Under the pieces are notes generated by a model. The model had not been told where the DNA came from. It searched no databases and saw only the letters and a list, made by a program, of their open reading frames with translations. Source: Arcicella sp034931005 (GTDB lineage Bacteria > Bacteroidota > Bacteroidia > Cytophagales > Spirosomataceae). Taken from it: a stretch of DNA of 64,000 nt. Location: the NCBI RefSeq assembly GCF_034931005.1, contig NZ_JAYGIN010000001.1, positions 310,001-374,000 on the forward strand. Reading direction: 5' to 3'. Both the position numbers and the translations under genes were made by a program. Positions 13,401-18,315 of this stretch are shown here, in pieces (positions within the stretch are counted from its first letter, which is position 1; each line of letters begins with the position of its first letter).

Positions 13401-15632
13401 TACAAAAAGCCCATTACCAAATTGAGCATTTTGGTTAGCAGATAATGTTGTATTTTGTTTAAATCCATTTACATAACTAATAATATTATCTGAACCTCCT
13501 ACAATATTATTAGATGTCAATGCTACAAGGTTTCCACTTTGATTGGTAATACCAGTTCCTAATGAATACAATGTAGCCGTTCCACCATTCCACTCTCCGT
13601 CAATACTTGACCAAGGATTCCAACCATTTGGCGATACACCATCTGTTTGAAAGTCTATTGCAGGATAGTTTCCATCAACGCCCATTCCCATAATACCATC
13701 CAAATCAACAGTATTTGTTCTACGGTCAACACCGAGCCCAATCATTGAGAATGCAGAAGTATTCGGCAACAATCGAGAAAGATTGTACAACTCATCTAAG
13801 TTATCAAAACTTAACGTTGGGTTGAAGTTTACTAAATTATCATTAGTTGTATTATACAGTGTTGGCTTCTGAACTGCCGAAGACTGACTTACATTAAATG
13901 AAGGGTTTGCTAAATTTGTCCAAGTAGTAACAGCACTTCCGTCAGCTCCTGAGATTCCTTCATCAGCTCTAAACCAAGCCTTTAAGTTTCCTGTTACACA
14001 ACCTGGCGTTTTGTCAATACCAACCCCAACATTTACAGAACAACTACCAGACCCTTGTGAAGAAGTTACACTTAAAGTGTGTAATCCATACGTACCACTT
14101 CCATCATAAGTAATTGGAAAAGTTACTGAAGTCTGTCCAGCCGTTAGGTTGGTAGCATACGTACCAGTAAAACCTCCCCCAGAAACTGTAAACGAAGCTG
14201 AGCCAGAGGTTGCTCCAGTCATATTTATTGTTACATTTCCTGTTTGTCCACCTGTACTATTTGCGGCAAATGTGCCAGTTGCTGAAGAATTAGTACAATT
14301 AAATGTGAATGAAGCAGGTGGAGGCGTTGCATTGGCAACTAACCAACCTTGCGTTTCTACTTCAATATCAGTTTCGCCAACGGCAGGAGTGCTACAATTA
14401 GCACCTCCTTGAAAAGCCAAGTTTCGACAAAAACGATAAGTTGTATTTGGCTGAACACTATAATATTGAAAATTTCGAGTTCCACCATCAAGGTTGGCAC
14501 CTAAAAATGCAGGAGTATTGCCAGCAAGCGAACAAGAAGTATAAGTAATCGTTGCTGCAGCAATACACGGACTAACTGATACGGCTAAATGTCTTACCGC
14601 CACACGTGTTTCGTTTGCACCTGTTGTATAGTTTGTACAAAACTCATAGGCTTTCGGAGAACCACTTACATCAAGGTCAAATGCTTCTAAATCTTGTTGA
14701 GTGTAAGTTCCACCATCCCATGCAGAATGAGCGGCTGTAATACTTGTGTAAACATTTTTATCACAAGAAGTTCCGTTTGCACAATTACATGGAGATTGTG
14801 GAACAATGTTTCCGTAATAACCGCCATAGGTGTTCGCAAGGTCATTACAACTTGAGCCTACGGTAGTTTTTACAATCACAACATAATCAGCATTTGGGGT
14901 AAGTCCTATCCATTCAGGGTTTAGTGAATTGCTCTCACTTCCGCCGTGACTTATGCCACCATTGTTTACTGTTGGTGCAATGGCTGTACCTGTACAGGCA
15001 TTACCCGCATAAGAGTATAATGCAAATTGTCGAGAGTTTGAGGTATTATCCAGACAAGTCTGCCCACTAAAAAAACCAGCCGTAATTTGTAATCCATGAA
15101 AAAAGCCCAACTGTCCATTAGCATCTGCTTTTACTTTCCATGACTCAGTTATCACCGCACCAACTCCTTGCGTTCCTGCATAAGGTTGTGCAGTGAGATT
15201 AGAGTAGTTGGTTGTAGCTTTGGTCAAAGCATTCGCATTATGTGTTGTGGGAATACAAGACAAACTTGCAGTATGACTTGGAACCTGTGCCGTAATACTA
15301 CCAAGCCCAGCAGCCATCATCATGGTTAGTAACGATGCTCTACGCAAAGTCATTGAAAAGGAACGATACTTTAATCGTCCTAAAACTACCAAGAGCAATA
15401 CTCCCATAGCAAGCAGGGCTGTATTTTGTTCTGTGGTGTTTCCGCCTGTATGCTCACTGGCGTTTGATGATTGTACAGAACACAAATTGATTTGTGCTTG
15501 TACAACTCCTTGAATTTGTTCGTTTTGCCATCCTTGCTTAGGCACAGGAGTAAGACCATTATCCGAACTATTCGGAAATGCTTGAATGATGGTCAGAACG
15601 GTGGCAAAAATGAGTAAAAGAGTCTTTCTCAT
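1482..15632 (-). CDS. Giant multidomain surface protein: LamG-like, DUF11-like and TSP3-type calcium-binding repeats, 4,716 aa
   Basis: Residues 1-18 form a signal peptide. A second hydrophobic segment lies at about 74-88 and a second signal-like stretch at about 94-115. A beta-sandwich module with FNC and YDGSGTYG motifs lies at about 438-535, and two further copies at about 2448-2650. Three LamG-like modules, each starting GCVxxxLxxWxxA and ending with a VFGIGRDDCQ-type DUF8202-like region, occupy about 544-1790. Two DUF11-like modules lie at about 2015-2275. From about 2281 to 4454 the protein is dominated by DxDxDGxxD thrombospondin-3-like motifs, in two blocks of roughly 230-residue and 220-residue superrepeats. 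The C-terminus (about 4670) has a dockerin-like DVNMDG motif ending QQLP, a tail I have seen in Bacteroidota surface proteins. The role is inferred to be a calcium-stiffened adhesin or stalk on the cell surface; ligand unknown. Confidence 0.9.
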   Translation of the reverse strand: MRKTLLLIFATVLTIIQAFPNSSDNGLTPVPKQGWQNEQIQGVVQAQINLCSVQSSNASEHTGGNTTEQNTALLAMGVLLLVVLGRLKYRSFSMTLRRASLLTMMMAAGLGSITAQVPSHTASLSCIPTTHNANALTKATTNYSNLTAQPYAGTQGVGAVITESWKVKADANGQLGFFHGLQITAGFFSGQTCLDNTSNSRQFALYSYAGNACTGTAIAPTVNNGGISHGGSESNSLNPEWIGLTPNADYVVIVKTTVGSSCNDLANTYGGYYGNIVPQSPCNCANGTSCDKNVYTSITAAHSAWDGGTYTQQDLEAFDLDVSGSPKAYEFCTNYTTGANETRVAVRHLAVSVSPCIAAATITYTSCSLAGNTPAFLGANLDGGTRNFQYYSVQPNTTYRFCRNLAFQGGANCSTPAVGETDIEVETQGWLVANATPPPASFTFNCTNSSATGTFAANSTGGQTGNVTINMTGATSGSASFTVSGGGFTGTYATNLTAGQTSVTFPITYDGSGTYGLHTLSVTSSQGSGSCSVNVGVGIDKTPGCVTGNLKAWFRADEGISGADGSAVTTWTNLANPSFNVSQSSAVQKPTLYNTTNDNLVNFNPTLSFDNLDELYNLSRLLPNTSAFSMIGLGVDRRTNTVDLDGIMGMGVDGNYPAIDFQTDGVSPNGWNPWSSIDGEWNGGTATLYSLGTGITNQSGNLVALTSNNIVGGSDNIISYVNGFKQNTTLSANQNAQFGNGLFVGSSGDAEYTGLIPEVMVFDRQLTDAEMQRVNSYMAIKYGTTISQDYIAGDGLIKFWDKTANTTYHNNVFGIGRDDCQDLLQKQSVSGIAGLQPIISTTGFAATNLDNTAGFTANQSFEMSGSDNGTAAFGTPFVFGAMNNRITRVWKIQETGTVGSVKVALQKSDVPGNATQINLLRSTDATFDGSDGMIAMNIETIGGIEYYTATIDFNNNDYYSFGAYLVTPGCVAANLTTWYKADAGVTGTTAVTRWADQVNGYDVIQATAGQEPSLQTADKSSNYNPYLKFDGVNDHLEYKLARFMSTTSSASVFGAGSNEIDNGGYENFADFGIDNPHMGILNDGLMMWMNGSVLPGPQVDHATKITANLNQVYGWNWTGGSNGGGQLRLNSNAQDFANMDFTLVGNGGTSDGMFTIGGWEAVEIWKGKIYEVVVYDRNLSATEKQKVDSYLAIKYGSTLSANYLSGDGTTVYAANGGTATDYDNNVFGIARDDCQGLNQKQSNSTIDGFVTVSNGALAATNAANTNNFTADKSFEMIGDNGLTKDYAVAYTPTTFTPAGVFYRMNRVWTINETGTIGDVRITVPSGVDRLLVSSSATFGAGTQEIALLSDGNGNLYADVNFTSGQFFTFGNDITAPGCVATGLQLWLKANQGTNTTTNGQDVISWQDASGNGNNHTKLSTSSLATSPEFKENSGFNFNPSVSYDGGYNTLGVPKFASGTDTLVVFAMSKVNNTSNWGALYSFARDLTHPQWYLGRPSVYLTGGYDPYLTNPSANLNILYGINTFNLKRAAGLTSQDIWWNGNKTTYNGNGNYFYNATNFWLGNDVTNDGLASSEMFNGDIMEMIVYKNSSMTDAKIQKVQSYLGIKYGVTLNHNYLSGAGATVFLANGGTATDFDANVFGIGRDDCQDLNQKQSRSVSSTILTIGIDNQIVATNAANTGTFDTDKTFLMFGDNNLTGTAAFPTGAGACPPPPSNDKRLNRVWKATETGTVESSKVQFDAAGFGFNAGMPVYMLVSTTSSMATYSSVPMTNVGGTIFEVNYDFPANANTYITFSGNTTPLTNLCTGGSKTLNWLSFAPFDWWQWGTSTKNYNLGGGQSAKVTVSDPNNVMLYQPTHDWYPVSLGNYLFIPRYDNQPTSKITTKIELVNTTDLTTKQPAQSVDFKLKDIDGWVWGKDVVSVYGKLAGATIYPKISLNKWTGITLSGSNPIVATGSIIPWDWTVLGDAYVNFDSPIDEIYIEYSKNNTIFPSWKKYNDLAIGHINVTCGTPIPEVITPDNVYLSKEVSPKTVRQGEPFTYKFTLQNLNCDAKTVNLTDALPAGITWKDSTLVTSLTIGTTNAYGNSANLNLSNITVPAGISYIYAEAIASSTGTLNNQASFTVNGNTYQSDEPYTAGAANPTPVTVLVATKAILSVEKTVDKTTVQESGVMKYTFTLNNSEATDMTVFFEDNLDKDATYVSGSLSSLSASATSPQISTYAGANSITIRDLTIPANSSLSFTVDVDANATATGDTIRNSARITVDASELGTYLQTTYNSNTVQTRVNGDSDGDGIADNADLDDDNDGILDSVESSADTDNDGIANSLDLDSDGDGIPDNIEAQTTAGYIAPGTAVDAQGRLTAYGVGITPVNTDGTDNPDYTDTNSDNAQGNDTAEAGITLAGIDADGDGLDNAVDSNDAAFGPVNAGITSPASNYPNNNASAEVDYRDAAASFVFNCSSATTTGTFVASGVAGQNGTITIGLINATAGTATFNVTGTGFTGTLSTTLTAGQTSVVVPITYDGTGVAGNRTLNITSSEGSSSCTPQVTVTTLMATFTFNCVGATSTGTFVNSSTGGQTGSVTINLIGTTAGSATFNVSAAGFTGTLTTTLTVGQTSVTIPITYDGTGAAGSRILTVTSTQGTGVCTPSVTVTASDIDNDGLTDAEEATLGTNPNNADTDGDGINDLKEVGVDHIYTAGLDTNPLDADTDDDGLSDGTETGVDGVYTIGTDTNPLNVDTDGDGIQDGTEKGITTPVADPDGAGPLLGTNTLTFVPDADTLSTTDPLDNDTDNDGLTDGIEDPNKNGRQDNSTVGGTGTSPTAGYETDPSDPDSDSDGLSDGNEVLVRLTNPMDTDTDDGGTNDKQETIDGTNPIAGFGADDLDSDSDGDGIGGRTELLLGTDPQNADTDNDGISDGAEVGADGIYNVGTDTNPLDKDTDDDGLSDGDEKNGTGLLAAFGATNPLNGDTDGDGIKDGTEAGVTAKINGGISAPGSKVYAGTLITSPNFVIDTDPLKKTDPTKTDSDNDGITDGLEDANKNGKQDLPVIGGTGTNGSGETDAANADSDADGLKDGDEKNGTGTNAGKITNPMDTDTDDGGTADGQEITDGTNPAAGNGSDDYAGDPDNDGLTTAQEIALGTNPQVDDTDGDGIKDGAEVGADGLYDAGVDTNPKDADTDDDGLSDGTEKNGTGPLALLGTTNPLNKDTDGDGIQDGTELGITTPIAGGTSGAVTFTGTDPLVFVPDADATTKTNPKVTDSDLDGIADGVEDANKNGKQDNPVIGTTATVGSGETDATNPDSDGDTLLDGAELSGNGVGKITNPMDKDSDNGGTNDNKELLDGTNPSVGNGADDFDADNDGDGLTNVEEATLGTNPNVADTDGDGINDLAEVGPDKIYNIGTDTNPLDADTDDDGLSDGTEKNGTGPLAAFGATNPVVADTDGDGIKDGIEAGLTAGVADPDGAGPLLGTIGFVADADPLTKTNPTVADTDGDGLADGIEDANKNGMQDAPIIGNSLTVGSGETSPTNSDSDGDTLTDGAEVNGNGVSMPSNPMDTDSDNGGILDNAEITFGGNPMIAADDKDSDADGVPDIADTDDDNDGILDTVEGTIDTDGDGVPNNRDLDSDNDGINDVREANGTDANNDGIMDGIPSPTGAVGAGLTPPDTDGDGVKDFLDLDSDNDALSDLAESGYPTVDANNNGVADGPDTDLDGIVDSADAKVGYGDLNDPAPQNTDGVDNPDYRDVDSNNDGRFDIVDAGKGSLDGNADGKVDAPLDPDGDGIANNGGLDTLPLVFGGLPAPDSDGDGIANYLDNDDDNDGILDTVEGTTDTDGDGVPNNLDLDSDNDGINDIREANGVDSDNNGLADGTPNSTGEIIVGGLTPPDTDGDGVKDMLDLDTDNDGIGDLVEGGSNGTDLDNDGVVDGPDSDGDGIMNSVDGKIGTGDLSDPAPKNTDGTDQPDYRDLDSNNDGKFDIVTIGKGGLDVNLDGRIDTPTDPDGDGIANNGGCDTKPTTFGGIVALDSDGDGIPNAVDTDDDNDGILDTVEGFADIDGDGSPNNIDLDSDNDGINDVREADGIDNNNDGLADGIPNAQGSPVVGGLTPPDTDGDGVKDYLDLDSDNDALSDLLESGVTTAIDANNDGVIDGPDDDGDGIMNTVDMKASFGDQNDPLPRNTDLTDQPDYRDLDSNNDSQGDILKTNFAALDVNGDGRIDTPTDPDGDGIANNGGLDFKPTAFGGLASPDTDGDLIPDNVDIDDDNDGILDTVEGTIDTDGDGIPNNRDLDSDNDGINDVREVNGTDTNNDGIADGTPNAQGSPVIGGLTPPDTDGDGVKDYLDLDSDNDAQSDLVEGGSNATDADKDGVAEGPDADGDGIVDSADAKVGFGDLNDPAPKNTDGTDQPDYRDVDSNNDGTKDIIDAGKGALDVNGDGKIDSPLDPDGDGIANNGGLDDKPSVFGGLGITSSSVKITAKVFLQGAGTLVNSPFTANVDGMMRTDLTAILPTTEPYTGLGFTGVTVKAGSPVFTGTGNDAIVDWVLVELRSAALSTTIVARQAGLVQKDGDIVDIDGVSPLTINVANGNYFVSVRHRNHLGVMALNAMPLNLIPSVVDFTSNTLAVYGTNAQAIIGGKNYLWAGNANVNSNVIAQGSNSDRSAVTNAVTNNGGNTGGVNTFILNGYLPTDVNMDGKTIAKGTNADNTIILNIILGYLSNTAGTNVFIITQQLP
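2270..4905 (-). repeat. Superrepeat block B in the giant gene (four units of about 660 nt)
   Basis: Four units of about 220 residues each begin with DDDNDGILDTVEG, pass through DLDSDNDGINDVREA, GLTPPDTDGDGVKD and DYRDLDSNNDG, and end with DPDGDGIANNGG and FGGL. The DNA-level similarity between units is high (the same long word recurs near 2870, 3530, 4190 and 4850). The block is distinct in motif order from the neighbouring 690-710-nt block. Confidence 0.8.
4905..7690 (-). repeat. Superrepeat block A in the giant gene (four units of about 690-710 nt)
   Basis: Four long units, starting near 7690, 7005, 6290 and 5590, each run from a DGLTxxEE-ATLGTNP segment through DTNPLDADTDDDGLSDG, a DPDGAGPLLG-like loop, DANKNGxQD and NPMDTD to GTNPxxGxGADD. 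The order of the calcium-binding motifs is the same in each unit, while the loops differ. These are internal duplications of the coding sequence, in frame throughout. Confidence 0.8.
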
Positions 15633-16251
15633 AGCTCAATTATTAAATTTTAATACAATTACTATTTTAAAACAGCTCATTGTCAGCTACTTATACCAAC
15701 AATTGCTTCTCAGAATTAACAGAAAGAAAACACTTCTAACCTGTACTAAAATCAGTAAGGTGTAACTGATACGATACTCTAATACAACTTTTAAATCTAT
15801 ATTTTAGGCTTCTCAATAGGCTTTTAAAGCACTTCTCAGAATCAAATAATTGAGTTTTTTGTAAAGATTTAAGCAAATAATACCAAGACTGTAAATAAAA
15901 AAAACACACAAACTCAAGACTACGGAGTACCGTGTCCTGTGCTTGTGTGTTGGTATCTAATTCATTGTAAGAAAATAAACGTAAGGCAATTTTCCCACGA
16001 GAATCAACTATGGCGGTAGTTGTTTTACTCATTGTAATTAAATTTTTAAAATATGATAGAATCGTCAAAAAAAGACAATAGGATATAACTAAGCCTTGAA
16101 GGGCTTTGAAAATTTCAAAACATGATAAATCCTACTTAGAAATTGTACTTTCGGAGATTAATAATATTAAAACCGAACTTATAAATGTATAAATACTTGG
16201 GCTGTTGGATATAAATTAATGGTTAAGTAACGATGGGTCGTGAAATGAAAA

Positions 16252-16310
16252 ATCCTCATAAAATCACTACGGCATCAATTAAATCTCTACCGTTATGATT
16301 TCATGAGGAT
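16252..16310. repeat. 59-nt imperfect inverted repeat
   Basis: ATCCTCAT at the left end pairs with ATGAGGAT at the right end. The inner arms CACTACGG and CCGTTATG continue the pairing with a few mismatches around a 17-nt AT-rich loop. It is not adjacent to a stop codon and no clear T-run follows on either strand. It could be a miniature mobile element or a structured RNA. Confidence 0.6.
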
Positions 16311-16596
16311 GCTATAAAAAATCCAATTGCTTGGACAGTCAACAATCTCAATCTAATTGCAATAAATGCAAAATCTTTTTAGCGGAAAAGATTATATTCT
16401 AAAAGAACTTTTACTTGATAAGTTATTACACAAATTACGTGCCGAACAAACACTGGTTATTCAAAAACGACCGATATTCTTCTTTTTATCCTATTGTTTT
16501 ATACTGCTTGAATCAAAGTCTCATAAAAAAGGGATATTTTTATTCGTATAGATATGCGGTTCAAATATCATACCACAAGAATTATCTCAAAATAAA

Positions 16597-16638
16597 AATG
16601 CCTTTCTCTGATATAAAAGGTCATATCAGAGAGAGGCA
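16597..16638 (-). terminator. Rho-independent terminator of the 434-aa amidohydrolase gene
   Basis: A 14-bp stem with one mismatch (16601-16614 with 16623-16636, loop 8 nt) is followed on the minus strand by a T-rich run (CATTTTTATTTT). It starts 24 nt past the stop codon of the gene ending at 16660. Confidence 0.8.
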
Positions 16639-16659
16639 AACTAATGAAATTCATAATTT

Positions 16660-17964
16660 TTACTTCGTACCGTATTTCTCAGAATATTTACGATAAAGTC
16701 GTTTTTGCTTATCGTCTAAATCTACCTTACGACCTTGAATAAATGCTTGCTCAATTTTAGCAGTACGCATATCTAAAGCGTCTCCTGCCGAAACAATTAA
16801 CGTTGCGTGTTTGCCAACTTCAAGTGTTCCTACCATTTTATCAATGCCTAAAATTTTGGCATTATTAGCGGTAATCAACTTCAAGGCTTCTTCTTTATCC
16901 ATTCCATGACCTGCCACTGTACCCGCTAAGAAAGGCAAATTACGAGTTCTCCAGTTTAAACCAATGTAAGCCAAACCTACCAAAATTCCTTTTTGAGACA
17001 ACAATTGTGGCAATTTGTAGGCAATATCAGTATCGTCATCAACATTATTTGGTAAACGGTGCGTTGAACTTACAATAACCGAAACGTTGTTTTCTTTCAA
17101 GAAATCAGCGGCTAAAAGTGCTTCTTCTGCTCCAATAATTACAATTTTCTTCACGCCTTTCGACTTCGCAAATTGTACGGCTTCAATGATTTCTTTTCCG
17201 TAATCTGCACTGATATAAAGGTTTTTTGAGCCGTCAAAAAGTCCTTTCATTGCTTCTAATTTTACATTAATTGTTGCTGGATTTTTTACTTGTGCATAAG
17301 CAATGGCATCATTGAAGGTTTTGTCTAATTCACGCACCATATCATCCCGTTTGTCGTTTCTTTTGGTGCTGGCAGTACCTGCGGCAAAGTCAAACTCACG
17401 CTTAAAATAGCCAATCCAATTTAAGTGAATGCCATCATCTTTTTTCAAAACGGCATCTTCCCAGTTCCAACCATCCATTTGCATAACTGATGACATTCCG
17501 CCGATAATTTCACCTTGTGGTGTTGGTTGTGTAATTAAAATACCGTTACTTCTTACGGTCGGTATTAATTCTGAATCTGTATTATAAGCAATCAAAGACC
17601 TAACGTGAGGATTTATTCCGCCAATTTCGCTTAAATCATTGGTCGAACGCACGGCTTCAATTTCTACTAAACCCAAACTGTTTACGGGTGAAATTAACCC
17701 TGGATAAATACTTTTTCCTGCTACGTCAATGGTTTCGGTGGTTACTTTATCATAAGCAGTACCTGCTGCTCCAACTGCCGTGATGATTCCTTTGTTAAAA
17801 ACAATAACGCCATTGGCAATTACCTGACCATTGGCAGTATGAATCGTTGCTCCTACCAAAGCAATGGCTTTTGCCTGTGGATTACCTGCTGCCTGGTTTT
17901 GGGCAAAAATGGTATTCGAGATAAACACGAATACTACTATATATATGTATTGTAAGTTTTTCAT
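16660..17964 (-). CDS. Exported amidohydrolase-family protein lacking the HxH metal motif
   Basis: Of 434 residues, about 1-21 are a signal peptide ending IFAQ. The fold is recognisable from the N-terminal strand block (ALVGATIHTANG, then GKSIYPGLI) and the C-terminal return of that block (ILGIDKMVGTLEVGKHATL). The usual DxHxH that follows PGLI and binds metal is absent: the sequence there reads SPVNSLG. A lone His remains in SSTHRLP. The family normally hydrolyses C-N bonds in a TIM barrel; without these ligands this copy may be non-catalytic or use a different site. It lies downstream of the 1,007-residue amidohydrolase on the same strand, 351 nt away, and resembles that protein's N-terminal half. 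The role is probably periplasmic; substrate unknown. Confidence 0.85.
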   Translation of the reverse strand: MKNLQYIYIVVFVFISNTIFAQNQAAGNPQAKAIALVGATIHTANGQVIANGVIVFNKGIITAVGAAGTAYDKVTTETIDVAGKSIYPGLISPVNSLGLVEIEAVRSTNDLSEIGGINPHVRSLIAYNTDSELIPTVRSNGILITQPTPQGEIIGGMSSVMQMDGWNWEDAVLKKDDGIHLNWIGYFKREFDFAAGTASTKRNDKRDDMVRELDKTFNDAIAYAQVKNPATINVKLEAMKGLFDGSKNLYISADYGKEIIEAVQFAKSKGVKKIVIIGAEEALLAADFLKENNVSVIVSSTHRLPNNVDDDTDIAYKLPQLLSQKGILVGLAYIGLNWRTRNLPFLAGTVAGHGMDKEEALKLITANNAKILGIDKMVGTLEVGKHATLIVSAGDALDMRTAKIEQAFIQGRKVDLDDKQKRLYRKYSEKYGTK

Positions 17965-18315
17965 TTTTCTTGTTTTTTATTGGCCACTAAGGCACAAAGA
18001 CGCTAAGGGAATTTTGTTTTTAGCCACTAAAACGCTAAGAAAATTTTGTTTTAGCCACTAAGGCACTAAGACGTTAAGAGAATTTTGTTTTATCGTAAAA
18101 TCTAAGATAAGGTGATACGAAAATTCATTAAAATATTTGTGCCTTCGTGTCTTGGTGGCAATACTATATTTTACTTGTGCCTTTGTGTCTTGGTGGCAAT
18201 TCCATTTTTTATTTGTGCCTTTGTGTCTTGGTGGCAATACTATATTTTACTTGTGCCTTTGTGTCTTGGTGGCAATTCCATTTTTTATTTGTGCCTTTGT
18301 GGCAAAGTACCTTAT
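17965..18315. repeat. Cluster of inverted 22-27-nt repeats between the amidohydrolase genes
   Basis: Three copies of GCCACTAAGGCACAAAGACG-type repeats read on the plus strand (17982-18008, 18022-18040 degenerate, 18052-18080). Five copies of the same word read in the opposite sense (GTGCCTTTGTGTCTTGGTGG; starting near 18138, 18176, 18214, 18252 and 18290, the last truncated). Two alternating 15-nt spacers give the inverted group a 76-nt higher-order period. The transcript could fold into a large hairpin between the two genes. Open frames across it on the plus strand are artefacts of the repeat. Confidence 0.85.

Larger units (their letters stand above)
15633..16659. other. About 1 kb between the giant protein gene and the amidohydrolase gene; no convincing gene
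   Basis: The stretch is AT-rich. An open frame of 110 codons on the minus strand (15736-16068, with an internal ATG at 16032 giving MSKTTTAIVDSRGK) has no recognisable family and a Cys/Phe/Tyr/Leu-rich tail, so I do not call it a gene. The stretch also holds a 59-nt inverted repeat (16252-16310) and a terminator hairpin (16601-16636). The promoter of the giant gene should lie near 15640-15800, but I see no clear match to the Bacteroidota TTTG/TAnnTTTG pattern. Confidence 0.5.

Noticed and set aside
15736..16068. 110-codon minus-strand open frame upstream of the giant gene
   Set aside because: No recognisable domain, a composition typical of non-coding AT-rich DNA, and no clear start context.
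16366..16696. Two overlapping plus-strand open frames near the amidohydrolase terminator
   Set aside because: They overlap each other in different frames, run through the terminator hairpin, and have no family resemblance.
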